From Limnobaculum xujianqingii (GTDB lineage: Bacteria; Pseudomonadota; Gammaproteobacteria; Enterobacterales; Enterobacteriaceae): DNA of 64,000 bases. The DNA lies in assembly GCF_013394855.1 (NCBI RefSeq), contig NZ_JABMLK010000001.1, forward strand, positions 2,003,501 through 2,067,500, written 5' to 3'. Made by a program: the position numbers and the translations under genes. The notes beneath the pieces are model-generated. The model was given only the letters and a program-made list of their open reading frames with translations, was not told the DNA's origin and ran no database searches. How positions within the stretch are numbered: the stretch's first letter is position 1; the number at the start of each line of letters is the position of its first letter. This document shows positions 1-8,672 of the stretch, piece after piece.

Positions 1-1
1 T

Positions 2-190
2 GGTTTTACCGAAACCCCAATGACCAAAGACCTGCCAGAAAAAGTGCTGGAAGGCATCAACAACAAGACTCCTCTTGGCCGTATGGCTACCGCAGAAGAT
101 ATTGCTGAAGGGGTACTGTTCCTGGCGTCTGAAAAAGCCAAATTTATTACCGGTCAGGTTCTGAAAATTGACGGTGGATTAACGCTGTAA
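2..190 (+). CDS. short-chain dehydrogenase/reductase (FabG/PhaB-like), C-terminal end only
   Basis: The window opens inside this gene; only the last 62 codons are present, ending in TAA at 188-190. The translated piece carries the usual SDR C-terminus: a [20 protein letters not shown] helix, then [11 protein letters not shown], which forms the subunit interface and substrate lid in FabG-type reductases. The gene sits 19 bp upstream of a thiolase on the same strand, so the pair may handle acetoacetyl-CoA (thiolase plus NAD(P)H-dependent acetoacetyl-CoA or 3-oxoacyl reductase). The catalytic Ser-Tyr-Lys residues lie outside the window. Family assignment is firm; the substrate is inferred only from the neighbour. 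Confidence 0.85.
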   Translation, partial: GFTETPMTKDLPEKVLEGINNKTPLGRMATAEDIAEGVLFLASEKAKFITGQVLKIDGGLTL

Positions 191-209
191 GCGCATTGGA
201 AGGTGATAT

Positions 210-1421
210 ATGACAAATAAAGTTTACATCATTGCCGCCCAACGTGCGGCAATCGGCAGCTTCTGCGGAACCTTATCCTCATTACCGGCTAGTGATATCG
301 CTGCGCAAGTAATGCAAAAGACGCTGGAAAAATCAGGTGTCAAACCTGAATGGCTGGACGAAGTGATTGTCGGTAATGTGTTGAGTGCCGGTCAGGGGCA
401 AGGCCCGGGCCGTCAGGCAGCATTAAAAGCTGGCGTACCGGATTCCGTTCCTGCCTACACGCTAAATATGCTGTGCGGCAGCGGTATGAAAACCATTATG
501 GATGCAGCCTCCCATATCAAAGCGGGCGATGCCGATCTGGTGATGGCTGCTGGTATGGAGAATATGTCTTCTGCCCCATTCCTGATGCCGGGAAAAATAC
601 GTAACGGCGTGAAGATGGGCAATATGACGCTGGAAGACTCCATGCTGATTGATGGCCTGATGGACGCTATGAATCAGATCCATATGGGCGTTACCGCTGA
701 AAATATCGCTGAAAAGCATCATATCAGCCGTCAGGAGCAAGATAACTTTGCTCTGGCCAGCCAGCAAAAAGCCGGTGCAGCTCAGGAACAAGGTAAATTT
801 CGCGATGAAATTGTTCCGGTGATGGTTCCCGGACGTAAAGGGCCGGTTACTTTTGATACTGATGAGTATATTAAGCCTTTTACTACCCTCGCCGACATGG
901 AAAAGCTGCGTATTGCCTTTAAAAAAGAGGGTGGTACTGTTACCGCAGCCAATGCTTCCGGCCTGAATGACAGTGCTTGTGCGCTGATTGTTGCCAGTGA
1001 AAAGGCCGTAGAAAAGTATGGTCTGAAACCCATTGCTGAGATTGTCTCCTATGCACAAGCTGGTGTTGATCCTAAGGTAATGGGTCTTGGCCCGGTACCG
1101 GCAATTAGCAAAGCGCTAAAAAATGCCGGTATGCGCCTGCAGGATATGGAGCTGATTGAGCTGAATGAAGCCTTTGCTGCTCAGTCACTGGGGGTTTTAC
1201 GCGAGTTATCACAAGAACATGGCTGTAGCGTAGAATCGATCTTACCTCATACTAACGTGAACGGTGGCGCTATTGCTCTTGGTCACCCGCTGGGTGCCAG
1301 TGGCGGCCGTATTACCGTTTCACTGATTCACGAAATGAAGCGTCGCCATAATCAGTATGGTCTGGCTTCATTGTGTATTGGTGGCGGTATGGGTGTAGCT
1401 ATTGTGATTAAGAATCTCTGA
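210..1421 (+). CDS. acetyl-CoA C-acetyltransferase (thiolase, AtoB/PhaA type)
   Basis: A 403-residue thiolase, slightly longer than the ~394-residue AtoB family. It condenses two acetyl-CoA to acetoacetyl-CoA or runs the reverse thiolysis in the cytoplasm. The active-site set is complete: acyl-accepting Cys89 in NMLCGSGM, the NEAFA motif, His359 in the GHPLGASG loop, and the second catalytic Cys389 in CIGGGMG. It starts at ATG 210 after an AAGG-type ribosome binding site, 19 bp behind an SDR gene, which suggests one transcription unit. Biosynthetic (PHB-like) and degradative (acetoacetate use) roles cannot be told apart here because the upstream part of the operon is missing. Confidence 0.93.
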   Translation: MTNKVYIIAAQRAAIGSFCGTLSSLPASDIAAQVMQKTLEKSGVKPEWLDEVIVGNVLSAGQGQGPGRQAALKAGVPDSVPAYTLNMLCGSGMKTIMDAASHIKAGDADLVMAAGMENMSSAPFLMPGKIRNGVKMGNMTLEDSMLIDGLMDAMNQIHMGVTAENIAEKHHISRQEQDNFALASQQKAGAAQEQGKFRDEIVPVMVPGRKGPVTFDTDEYIKPFTTLADMEKLRIAFKKEGGTVTAANASGLNDSACALIVASEKAVEKYGLKPIAEIVSYAQAGVDPKVMGLGPVPAISKALKNAGMRLQDMELIELNEAFAAQSLGVLRELSQEHGCSVESILPHTNVNGGAIALGHPLGASGGRITVSLIHEMKRRHNQYGLASLCIGGGMGVAIVIKNL

Positions 1422-1432
1422 TTTTGTTGGTT

Positions 1433-1468
1433 GAAACCTCATCTCAGGTTTTTGGGGGGTGAGGTTTC
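1433..1468 (+). terminator. possible weak terminator / inverted repeat after the thiolase gene
   Basis: GAAACCTCA (1433-1441) and TGAGGTTTC (1460-1468) form a perfect 9-bp inverted repeat separated by 18 bases, starting 12 bp after the thiolase stop. The following bases are only moderately T-rich, so termination is inferred from position rather than from a strong U-tract. Confidence 0.4.
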
Positions 1469-1492
1469 TGTCGGTCTATTTAAAGCTCAATG

Positions 1493-1650
1493 GATATCCC
1501 GACCGTAAATACTATGCTGCTATATCATCTGAGTGCTCGGTCGGAAGGGCCATATACTTAGCTTCAGTGCGGGTTGGGCCTAGCCGGGTTAGGGGCACTT
1601 CGTTGGCTTACGCCAAGTCGACCCCAACACCCGTCTCTCCCAACGGTTAG
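1493..1650 (+). repeat. structured intergenic repeat, copy 1 (TTGGCTTACGCCAA hairpin variant)
   Basis: This is one of five long copies of a dispersed element in the window. It starts with ATATCCCGACCGTAA; CCGACCG (1499-1505) pairs with CGGTCGG (1538-1544) across 32 bases. It continues through AGTGCGGGTTGGGCCTA and TTAGGGGCACT, then an inner hairpin TTGGCTTACGCCAA (1602-1615), GTCGACCCCAAC and a CTCTCCCAACGG tail. In the other copies the first stem is CCGGCCG/CGGCCGG, so both arms changed together here. The rest of the 514-bp gap before the LysR gene shows no gene; open frames across it are repeat-derived. Confidence 0.85.
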
Positions 1651-1935
1651 ATTTTTGATCTTAACCATCAATCAAATCTTTTCCCGTATTACAGTTCAAA
1701 AATCTTATTTCCTTTTTCCTGTAATTAATACTCATACCTATCCTCCCATTTTGTGAGCGCTCAGAGCGACCTGCGCGATAAGGGATCGTAAAATATACTT
1801 TTGGTATTGATATCCCGTTAACCAATAAACCATTTTTACTACCAGCCAGCGTAGATTGTTCCAAACCTGCTGTTTTGCTTCAAACAACGTGGCGAATATA
1901 ACAACAATGAAAAACTATAAAGTAGGAGTATCGTC

Positions 1936-2850
1936 ATGCTGGATAAAATTATCTTCTTCTGTGCCGTGGTTAAATCAGGTTCATTAAGTAAAGCGGCAGA
2001 AGAGTTTAATATTTCAGTTTCGGCAGCCAGCCGCTGGGTTGCTGAGCTGGAAAAAGAGATGGGAGTAAGTCTGTTAAAACGCTCCACTCGTCGGGTATCC
2101 CCTTCTCAAACCGGTATGCATCTTTATGAAAAGTTTGAACCACTGGCGCGAGACGCCCGAGAGATGATTGAAGAGGTCATGAGTACCGGGAATGACTATA
2201 TTGGCCTGATTCGCATTGCGTCCACCCCGCTGTTTGCCACCGAGCATTTAGTAGACATTATCTCCAGCTTCTTAATTGAGTATCCTAAAATTAAGGTGAA
2301 GCTGTTTATCAATCCATTTCCGGTTAATCTGGTGGATGAAGTCGATTTCTCTATTCGAGCCCAGGCCAGCTATAAGGGCAAAATCGATCATGACTCTTCG
2401 GACGTGCGTAAACGTTTAGTCAGTGAACCTCTGGTCACTGTCGCCTCATCACTCTATTTAAGCCAACACGCTGCGCCACAAAGCCCGGATGATTTAGCCG
2501 ACCATCGTTGCCTGTATTCCAAGAGTCTGGTGGGTGGTAATAAATGGCAATTCTTCCTTAATGGTAAAGTCAGTATCTACAACATCCCTAACTTCTTTGA
2601 GTGCGATAACTCAGAGATTCTCAAACGATTGGCCCTTAACCATGCAGGTATTGCTTATCTACCTAAATCCTTAGTGGAAGAGGATCTTCGTCAGGGGCAT
2701 CTGGTCAGTATTCTGGAAAATTATATGGCCAGCACTTTTGATATCAACCTGTACTACAAACGACGGGAACACTACCCCGCCAGGCTATCACTCTTTAAGG
2801 ATTATCTAATTAATAACCTTGAAAAACGTCTGATGGAAAAGAAAAAATAA
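1936..2850 (+). CDS. LysR-family transcriptional regulator
   Basis: A 304-residue LysR-type regulator. The N-terminal winged helix-turn-helix covers roughly residues 1-60 (LSKAAEEFNISVSAASRWVAELE, then the RSTRRVSPSQTG wing), and the effector-binding domain covers about residues 88-300. ATG 1936 follows a good ribosome binding site (TAGGAG). The gene stands alone between a dispersed repeat and its own terminator. LysR proteins often control adjacent genes, so the thiolase/SDR pair or focA are candidate targets, but nothing in the sequence shows which. The effector is unknown. Confidence 0.92.
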   Translation: MLDKIIFFCAVVKSGSLSKAAEEFNISVSAASRWVAELEKEMGVSLLKRSTRRVSPSQTGMHLYEKFEPLARDAREMIEEVMSTGNDYIGLIRIASTPLFATEHLVDIISSFLIEYPKIKVKLFINPFPVNLVDEVDFSIRAQASYKGKIDHDSSDVRKRLVSEPLVTVASSLYLSQHAAPQSPDDLADHRCLYSKSLVGGNKWQFFLNGKVSIYNIPNFFECDNSEILKRLALNHAGIAYLPKSLVEEDLRQGHLVSILENYMASTFDINLYYKRREHYPARLSLFKDYLINNLEKRLMEKKK

Positions 2851-2860
2851 TAACAATAAG

Positions 2861-2893
2861 CACAGCCTCTGAATAAAAGAGGCTGTGTTTTAT
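2861..2893 (+). terminator. rho-independent terminator of the LysR gene
   Basis: CACAGCCTCT (2861-2870) pairs perfectly with AGAGGCTGTG (2878-2887) over a 7-base loop, followed by TTTTATC. It lies 11 bp after the LysR stop codon. Confidence 0.88.
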
Positions 2894-3033
2894 CATTTAG
2901 TGCTGACAAATAAGACCATCTTAATAAATAACCATTTTGGCAAAGTAATAAATGCTAATTTTAATCAATTAGAGTTATCGTTATTAATATTTAAAATAAT
3001 AAAACAGGATTTATATATTTTAAATTTATATAT

Positions 3034-3070
3034 AGAAAAACCCCTTCTGATATTACTATCAGAAGGGGCT
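3034..3070 (-). terminator. rho-independent terminator of dps
   Basis: CCCCTTCTGATA (3041-3052) and TATCAGAAGGGG (3057-3068) form a 12-bp stem with a 4-base loop. On the minus strand the hairpin is followed by TTTTTC, as expected for a terminator downstream of dps. Confidence 0.88.
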
Positions 3071-3097
3071 TATTATTTCTTTTATTACAGAAAATTA

Positions 3098-3601
3098 TTA
3101 CGCCAAATGGGCTTCAATAAACCATACGAACTTATCCAGATCGCGGGAAGCAGCAGTCAGCATATCCGCTACGTCTTCATCTTCTGCTTCAGTAATTGCT
3201 TTACGCATTTCATTAGCCACTACCGCATAACGGTCGGCCAGTGCAGTCAGATGGTCTTTAACGGTGTAGATATCCGTTGGATAAGCCTTCAGGGTAGTTG
3301 CTACCGCTACAGCCTGTAAAGTACCCATTGCAGTGCAACCAAACTGAACTACACGCTCTGCGAAAGTATCCTGATGGTCCAGCAGCACATCACGGAAACC
3401 GTCAATCATTTCATGAGCGCTGATGAAGTTAGCACCCTTCATATTCCAATGGGCTTGTTTAGTAATTAGCGCTAAATCGGCCAGTTGAGCAACCATATGA
3501 TTTAAGGTTTTAATTGAAGATAATTTTACACTTTCTTCGATATCAAGGCGTGTGAAAGCTAATTTTGACTCTTTTGCTTTTAATGATTTAACTGTACTCA
3601 T
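3098..3601 (-). CDS. dps: Dps, DNA-binding ferritin-like stress protein
   Basis: A 167-residue Dps, the same length as the E. coli protein, when started at ATG 3601 (MSTVKS), which has GAGGAC upstream. An in-frame upstream ATG at 3616 would add five residues not seen in the family. Dps forms a dodecamer that binds DNA and oxidises Fe(II) with H2O2. The ferroxidase segment is present ([11 protein letters not shown], then [20 protein letters not shown] with the His, Asp and Glu ligands), as is the Lys-rich N-terminus used for DNA contact. The C-terminal [17 protein letters not shown] helix is conserved. It is monocistronic with its own terminator. A Fur-like box lies about 150 bp upstream. Confidence 0.96.
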   Translation of the reverse strand: MSTVKSLKAKESKLAFTRLDIEESVKLSSIKTLNHMVAQLADLALITKQAHWNMKGANFISAHEMIDGFRDVLLDHQDTFAERVVQFGCTAMGTLQAVAVATTLKAYPTDIYTVKDHLTALADRYAVVANEMRKAITEAEDEDVADMLTAASRDLDKFVWFIEAHLA

Positions 3602-3752
3602 TGTCCGTGTCCTCATTGTCTTTTAACATTGGAGTGCCTAATTAATATATAAGTAGTATAGCACTCTGAGAGGATATTGCAGATAGAATGTGCCTATTAT
3701 AGACATAGGCTATTGTCATAAAAGAAAATAAATATCATTGATTGAATAAGGT

Positions 3753-3767
3753 TGATAATCATTATTA
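3753..3767. promoter_or_regulatory. Fur-box-like site between dps and focA
   Basis: TGATAATCATTATTA matches the 7-1-7 Fur heptamer repeat (TGATAAT-N-ATTATCA) at 13 of 14 defined positions. It lies in the 566-bp divergent gap, about 150 bp upstream of dps and 400 bp upstream of focA. Iron control of dps would make sense, but the surrounding DNA is very AT-rich, so chance similarity is possible. Apart from this site and the inverted repeat at 3948-3970, I see no gene in 3602-4167. Confidence 0.45.
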
Positions 3768-3947
3768 TATACGACCAATTCTCATTTAATAAAGTAATTA
3801 TAATAAAAATATTGCTGATATATAAATAATACCTGTTTAACCCAATACAACCTCTACCCGATCCGCACTAATGACGTCATATTTCGTCGACACATATGCT
3901 GAAATACCCTAAATAGCCTCCTGTTCTAAATTTATGCCTTATCTTTC

Positions 3948-3970
3948 AGTTGATTAAAAAACCATCAACT
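3948..3970. promoter_or_regulatory. 7-9-7 inverted repeat upstream of focA
   Basis: AGTTGAT (3948-3954) and ATCAACT (3964-3970) form a perfect inverted repeat with 9-bp spacing, about 200 bp upstream of focA. The half-sites resemble FNR half-sites (TTGAT/ATCAA), but the spacing is 9 rather than 4, so it is not a standard FNR box. It could be an operator for an unidentified dimeric regulator. Confidence 0.35.
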
Positions 3971-4167
3971 ATGGCATAAAAAATGCTTGCTTATCATTGC
4001 CATGGTTTCACTTTCGACAGTAGAAACCCGCGCCAAAATCCATTTCAGCGCTAATAACTTAACACCCAAAATGTGCAGATAGCTAAGTAACGAAAAGAGA
4101 GAGTCAATACGCAAATACTCGCTATCTACGGTTAATGTAAATATCGATAACTAAGAGAGTACACATT

Positions 4168-5112
4168 ATGGATAATCCCCATGCCAACGGCGTTAGTTGC
4201 TTTTCCGCCCCGGAGATGGCCAAAATTGCAGAAAATGCCGGTATCTATAAAACCAGTAAACCGCTGAGTCAGGTTTATATCTCCGCTATTCTTGCTGGTT
4301 TATTTATCTCTATCGCTTTTGTCTTCTATATTACCGCTATAACCGGAACTGCCAGTGCCCCATACGGGTGGGCGAAATTCCTGGGCGGTGTCTGTTTTTC
4401 ATTAGGGTTAATGCTAGTGGTTGCCTGCGGCGTTGATTTGTTCACTTCGACTATTTTAACCAGCGTCGCCAAAGCCAGTGGAAAAATTAGCTTACGCCAG
4501 ATGGTCGCCAACTGGGTTCATGTCTATATCGGTAATTTTTTTGGTGCCCTGTTTCTGGTGGCTATCATCTGGTTTGCTGGTCAACACACCGCGGCTAATG
4601 GGCAATGGGGATTGAACGTGCTGAATACTGCACAATATAAACTGCACCATAGTTTTACTCAGGCAATTTTTCTTGGCCTGATGGCCAATCTGATGGTCTG
4701 TCTGGCGGTATGGATGAGTTATGCCGATAAAAGTTTGATGGATAAAATGTTTATCCTGATCCTGCCTATCGCTATGTTTGTCGCCAGCGGTTTCGAGCAC
4801 AGTATTGCTAATATGTTTATGATCCCGATGGGAATTGCGATTAAAAACTTTGCCGCACCTGAATTCTGGCTTGCTATTGGTATTTCGGCAGAGCAATTTT
4901 CCGATCTGACGCTAACTAACTTTTTACTGAAGAATCTGTTGCCGGTAACCATTGGCAACATTCTGGGCGGCCTGATTGTTGGTCTGCCGTTTTGGTTTAT
5001 GTATCTGAGAAAAGACACCATTGATAAAGCGCCGAACAATGCCAATGTGATGCCTTTAGAACAAAAAACTAATCGTCCTCCGCCATCGTCACCCAAGTCT
5101 AAAGCTGCCTGA
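4168..5112 (+). CDS. focA: FocA-type formate channel (FNT family)
   Basis: A 314-residue pentameric formate/nitrite transporter of the inner membrane, closest in motif content to FocA. Visible signatures are AEEAG-like AENAGIYK near the N-terminus, the FISIAFVFYITA helix, the DLFTSTILT loop (about residues 90-97), NANGQWGLNVL, NLMVCLAVWMSYADKSLMDK and the pore-gating His211 in ASGFEHSIANMFMIP. It is about 30 residues longer than E. coli FocA because of a Pro/Ser/Lys-rich cytoplasmic tail. Unlike in E. coli, no pflB follows: the next genes are on the other strand. FocA rather than NirC is supported by overall similarity. Confidence 0.9.
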   Translation: MDNPHANGVSCFSAPEMAKIAENAGIYKTSKPLSQVYISAILAGLFISIAFVFYITAITGTASAPYGWAKFLGGVCFSLGLMLVVACGVDLFTSTILTSVAKASGKISLRQMVANWVHVYIGNFFGALFLVAIIWFAGQHTAANGQWGLNVLNTAQYKLHHSFTQAIFLGLMANLMVCLAVWMSYADKSLMDKMFILILPIAMFVASGFEHSIANMFMIPMGIAIKNFAAPEFWLAIGISAEQFSDLTLTNFLLKNLLPVTIGNILGGLIVGLPFWFMYLRKDTIDKAPNNANVMPLEQKTNRPPPSSPKSKAA

Positions 5113-5118
5113 GTACAT

Positions 5119-5153
5119 AAAAAACGGGCCACGCAGTATTATTACGTGGCCCG
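5119..5153 (-). terminator. terminator between focA and the lipoprotein operon (bidirectional)
   Basis: CGGGCCACG (5125-5133) pairs with CGTGGCCCG (5145-5153). Six A residues precede it on the plus strand, giving a T-run on the minus strand after the hairpin, so it serves the lipoprotein operon best and may also end focA transcripts. Confidence 0.85.
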
Positions 5154-5177
5154 ATAAATTAAATATAACCGCTAAGA

Positions 5178-5834
5178 TTACTCGGCTTCTTTACCGTATT
5201 TTGGCGAACGAGGGCCATAGAGAATACCGCTTGGTCTACCGGCAGACAGTAAACGCGCGCTGGTAACCCCGGCAATGTCATAACTTTTATCTGATAATGT
5301 ATGGCTAATTTGGGTAATAGCCGCTTGTAGCAACATACCCAGAATACCATTGTTACCCGAATCGCCTTCCGCCGAAGAGGCGGTAGCAGAACCACTCCAT
5401 AACTGTTGACCGGTTTTCAGATCCACCAGTTTGCCATTTACGGTTACCCGCGACTCGCTGGTAATCACTTTATAAGAAGTACCGTAATCGGTAACTTCCA
5501 GATAAAGTACCGCATCAGCTGCAAAAATTTCCCTCAACTTGGTAGCACTCACCCCCTGAATATCATGGGCATTCGTCATACCATTTTGTTTGAAAACTTC
5601 TTCAACTAACGCTACCGGAAAAACATAGTATCCCGACTCAGCCAGCGGCAAAGTAACCTGAGATAAAACACCATGACTGGCATTCACTTCCGGCGATGAG
5701 TTTTGAGGCAGCAGCACTAAAATGCTTTTCGGCTGGCTTTGCCGGAAGGCTGAATAATCATAATCAACCGGTTTAGCACAACCAGCCAATAACAAAGTAG
5801 CGACTAACCCCACCAGTGCAATTAAATGTCTCAT
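5178..5834 (-). CDS. GNA1162/DUF799-type lipoprotein
   Basis: A 218-residue predicted lipoprotein. The signal peptide ends in a lipobox (LLLAGC) with Cys19 as the lipidation site. The body (ILVLLPQNSSPEVNAS..., VFPVALVEEVFKQNG, DAVLYLEVTDYGTSY) matches the GNA1162/DUF799 family, which has a fold related to TolB N-terminal and CsgG-type domains. It is the last gene of a three-gene minus-strand operon and overlaps the preceding gene by 4 bp (ATGA), indicating coupled translation. The family travels with CsgG-like and DUF4810 lipoproteins, so an envelope complex is likely; the function is not established. Confidence 0.85.
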   Translation of the reverse strand: MRHLIALVGLVATLLLAGCAKPVDYDYSAFRQSQPKSILVLLPQNSSPEVNASHGVLSQVTLPLAESGYYVFPVALVEEVFKQNGMTNAHDIQGVSATKLREIFAADAVLYLEVTDYGTSYKVITSESRVTVNGKLVDLKTGQQLWSGSATASSAEGDSGNNGILGMLLQAAITQISHTLSDKSYDIAGVTSARLLSAGRPSGILYGPRSPKYGKEAE

Positions 5835-6187
5835 TTCTTGCCTCCCTTCAACTTCTTCTGCAGAAATTCCATAAAGGGTGCGGATTCAGGAAACAGCACC
5901 TTTTCTGCTTCAAATTCACTTCCGGCAAGCTCAGGATGTCCGGTATTGCTATAAAGCATGCCTAAATGAGCATGCAGCCCTGGAGGAACCGGGAGATCTT
6001 TAGCTTTCGCCTTTTCAATCCCCTCTTTCAGAGCCGCTATCTGCTCTTCGGGTCCGGTTTCGAGTTTATAATATTGATAAACCGTATCCTGATAATTATC
6101 CCAACTATAGATGGGTTTTGGCGCGTTCATACAGCCGCCCAGCACACCAGCTATCAGTAGCAACCCTGCTTTGTATCCTAATTTCAT
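5831..6187 (-). CDS. DUF4810-type lipoprotein
   Basis: A 118-residue lipoprotein with a signal peptide and lipobox GVLGGC (Cys19). The mature part (YSWDNYQDTVYQYYK, then EEQIAALKEGIEKAKAK and PPGLHAHLGMLYSNTGHPELA) reads as a TPR-like helical hairpin typical of DUF4810 proteins. It is the middle gene of the operon: it starts 18 bp after the CsgG-like gene and overlaps the next by 4 bp. Probably a periplasmic partner of the other two lipoproteins; no catalytic motif is visible. Confidence 0.82.
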   Translation of the reverse strand: MKLGYKAGLLLIAGVLGGCMNAPKPIYSWDNYQDTVYQYYKLETGPEEQIAALKEGIEKAKAKDLPVPPGLHAHLGMLYSNTGHPELAGSEFEAEKVLFPESAPFMEFLQKKLKGGKK

Positions 6188-6205
6188 TGAGGCTATTCCA
6201 TCTAG

Positions 6206-6877
6206 TTATTGTGCTGGTTTCCAGGAGCCATTTTCGATACCGCTGACCAGATTATTAACCGCTTCGCGAATAGCCAAATCCAATACTTTGCCATTCAGCG
6301 TTGAGTCATAGCTTGCGGTACCACCAAATCCAATCACTTCACGGTTAGACAGTTCGTATTCACCTGCGCCCTGTACCGAGTAAACCACTTCTGAAGTGCG
6401 TACATTGACGATATTCAGGTTAACTTTAGCGTAAGCAATCTGGGTTTTGCCTCTGCCCAAAATACCAAACAGTTGACGATCGCCAACCTCTTTACGACCA
6501 AATTCAGTTACATCGCCAGTAACCACATAATCAGCACCTTTTAACTGCTGACTTTTTCCGGCCATTTTTGCTTCGCTCTTAATCTCTTCCATATTGGCGC
6601 GGTCTAACACATTAAAGCGCCCGGTTTGCTGCAGGTGAGTCATAAGAATCGTTTTAGACTGATTTCCCAGACGATCGACACCATCAGAGAATACGCCATT
6701 CATATAGTTGGAGCGGTTATCAAACTTACCTACAGAAATCGGGCTACGTGCCCCCTGATAATTGGTGTTGTAAGAAGCTACTTTTGCTACTTCCACACTA
6801 CGAGAGGACTCTGTAGCACATCCGCCCAGCAACACCATGGCACTAACGCCTATCCCTAACGCTATTTTTTTCATCAT
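6206..6877 (-). CDS. CsgG/HfaB-family lipoprotein
   Basis: A 223-residue outer-membrane lipoprotein candidate with lipobox VLLGGC. The CsgG-like core is visible as VGKFDNRSNY, LMTHLQQTGRFNVLDRANMEEIKSEAKMAG-type sequence, ADYVVTGDVTEF, and a repeated beta region (YAKVNLNIVNVRTSEVVYSVQG). It is shorter than curli CsgG (~277 residues), and no curli genes are nearby, so it is probably not a curli pore. As first gene of the operon it likely defines the assembly formed with the DUF4810 and DUF799 lipoproteins. The start could be the first or second Met (MMKK). Confidence 0.85.
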   Translation of the reverse strand: MMKKIALGIGVSAMVLLGGCATESSRSVEVAKVASYNTNYQGARSPISVGKFDNRSNYMNGVFSDGVDRLGNQSKTILMTHLQQTGRFNVLDRANMEEIKSEAKMAGKSQQLKGADYVVTGDVTEFGRKEVGDRQLFGILGRGKTQIAYAKVNLNIVNVRTSEVVYSVQGAGEYELSNREVIGFGGTASYDSTLNGKVLDLAIREAVNNLVSGIENGSWKPAQ

Positions 6878-7091
6878 GGTCTAAATGATCCTTTATTTAT
6901 AAAAAACAGGTGACGCACTCCCCGGCAATGCACAGATATACGCATTACGGTTACATTTCGACAATAAAAAGTGGGAGGTGTTCACTTAACACCTCTGGAA
7001 CCTGATTATCATAATTGATTTACATTAAAAATATATGAAAATTTATAATAAATACATGAAATTAGTTTTAATGCACTGACAACAAAATATT

Positions 7092-7119
7092 AAAAAAGGG
7101 AGCCTTGGCTCCCTTTTTT
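7092..7119 (-). terminator. terminator downstream of lysS
   Basis: AAAAAAGGGAGCC (7092-7104) and GGCTCCCTTTTTT (7107-7119) form a nearly uninterrupted symmetric hairpin with A- and T-runs on both sides. It lies 12 bp after the lysS stop and can act in both directions. Confidence 0.92.
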
Positions 7120-7131
7120 GCATCGCTTTGG

Positions 7132-8655
7132 TTATTTCACCGGGCGCATCGCCGGGAACAAAATAACATCACGGATAGTATGGCTATTGGTTAACAGCAT
7201 TACCATACGATCAATACCAATACCTAAACCAGCCGTTGGCGGTAAGCCATGCTCCAGTGCAGTAACATAATCTTCATCGTAGAACATCGCTTCGTCATCA
7301 CCGGCATCTTTCTGACTAACCTGATCGGCAAAACGCTGCGCCTGATCTTCTGCATCATTCAGCTCAGAGAAGCCATTACCGATTTCACGGCCGCCGATAA
7401 AGAACTCAAAGCGATCGGTAATAAACGGATTATCATCATTACGACGGGCTAATGGTGATACTTCAGCCGGATATTCAGTGATAAAGGTTGGTTGAATCAG
7501 GTGGCTTTCAGCGGTTTCTTCAAAAATTTCACACTGAACGCGGCCTAAACCCCAGCTCTTCTCAACTTTGATACCTAAAGATTCAGCAATGGCTTTCGCT
7601 TTATCCATATCATCTAAATCGGCAACGTTGGTTTCCGGACGATAGTGACAAATGGCCTCTTTCATGGTCATTTTGGTAAATGGCTTACCAAAATCAAAGG
7701 TTTGATCGCCATATTCCACCGTGCTGGTGCCTAATACTTCCTGAGTCAGGGTGCGGAACAGATCTTCAGTCAGCATGATTAAGTCTTTATAATCGGCATA
7801 GGCCATATACAGCTCAATCATGGTGAATTCAGGGTTATGACGTGGAGAAACACCTTCATTACGGAAGTTACGGTTAATTTCGAACACCCGCTCAAAACCA
7901 CCAACCACCAAACGTTTCAGATACAGCTCCGGCGCAATACGCAGATACATATCGATATCCAGCGCATTGTGATGGGTAATAAATGGACGCGCAGTAGCAC
8001 CACCAGGAATGACCTGCATCATTGGCGTTTCTACTTCCATAAAGTCACGTTTCACCATGAAATTACGAATAGTGGCCATAATTTTAGAACGAATCACAAA
8101 AGTACGACGAGAATCGTCATTGGTGATCAGATCTAAATAACGCTGACGATAACGCGTTTCCTGATCCGCCAGACCATGGAATTTATCCGGCAGCGGACGT
8201 AACGCTTTGGTCAACAGGCGAACTTCATGACAGTGAACCGATAACTCACCGGTTTTAGTCTTAAACAGTTTACCGCGGGCAGAGATAATATCTCCCAGAT
8301 CCCACTTCTTAAACTGTTCGTTGTAAGTACCTTCCGGCAGATCGTCACGAGAAACATAAATCTGAATGCGGCCACCTACATCCTGCAATGTTGCGAACGA
8401 GGCTTTACCCATAATGCGGCGGGTCATCATACGACCAGCAATCGCAACTTCCAGACCTAATGCTTCCAGCTCTTCATTTTCTTTGTCGTCATATTCTGCG
8501 TGTAGCTTGTCAGATGTGACATCACGACGGAAATCATTCGGAAACGGATTTCCCTGTTCACGCAGGGCAGCTAACTTCTCACGGCGAGCCTGTAGCTCAT
8601 TATTTAATTCCGCAATAGATTGCGCTGCATCATGCTCTTGAGGTTGCTCAGACAT
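7132..8655 (-). CDS. lysS: lysyl-tRNA synthetase, class II
   Basis: A 507-residue class II LysRS that charges tRNA-Lys in the cytoplasm. The N-terminal OB-fold anticodon-binding domain (about residues 60-150: [23 protein letters not shown]) is followed by the catalytic domain with motif 1 ([21 protein letters not shown]), motif 2 ([25 protein letters not shown]) and motif 3 ([13 protein letters not shown]). Length and sequence match E. coli LysS (505). It is 17 bp downstream of prfB on the same strand, the standard prfB-lysS operon. Confidence 0.98.
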   Translation of the reverse strand: MSEQPQEHDAAQSIAELNNELQARREKLAALREQGNPFPNDFRRDVTSDKLHAEYDDKENEELEALGLEVAIAGRMMTRRIMGKASFATLQDVGGRIQIYVSRDDLPEGTYNEQFKKWDLGDIISARGKLFKTKTGELSVHCHEVRLLTKALRPLPDKFHGLADQETRYRQRYLDLITNDDSRRTFVIRSKIMATIRNFMVKRDFMEVETPMMQVIPGGATARPFITHHNALDIDMYLRIAPELYLKRLVVGGFERVFEINRNFRNEGVSPRHNPEFTMIELYMAYADYKDLIMLTEDLFRTLTQEVLGTSTVEYGDQTFDFGKPFTKMTMKEAICHYRPETNVADLDDMDKAKAIAESLGIKVEKSWGLGRVQCEIFEETAESHLIQPTFITEYPAEVSPLARRNDDNPFITDRFEFFIGGREIGNGFSELNDAEDQAQRFADQVSQKDAGDDEAMFYDEDYVTALEHGLPPTAGLGIGIDRMVMLLTNSHTIRDVILFPAMRPVK

Positions 8656-8672
8656 TTCTGTTCTATCCTTTT

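Noticed and set aside
462..1058. 198-codon open frame antisense to the thiolase gene
   Set aside because: It lies fully within a strongly supported gene in the other direction and shows no protein family features.
1459..1756. Open frames of about 60 codons between the thiolase and LysR genes
   Set aside because: They lie across the structured repeat, have no ribosome binding site, and similar translations reappear at the other repeat copies (for example 14239-14463), so they come from the repeat DNA.
2885..3319. 144-codon open frame on the plus strand over the dps terminator and dps 3' end
   Set aside because: It crosses two terminators and is antisense to dps; the translation is low-complexity and lacks a start signal.
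3948..3970. FNR box upstream of focA
   Set aside because: Half-sites fit TTGAT/ATCAA, but the spacing is 9 instead of 4 bases, so I list it only as an unassigned inverted repeat.
6206..6877. Curli secretion pore CsgG
   Set aside because: The protein is short for CsgG and no csgA/B/D/E/F genes are near; the DUF4810 and DUF799 partners indicate a different system.
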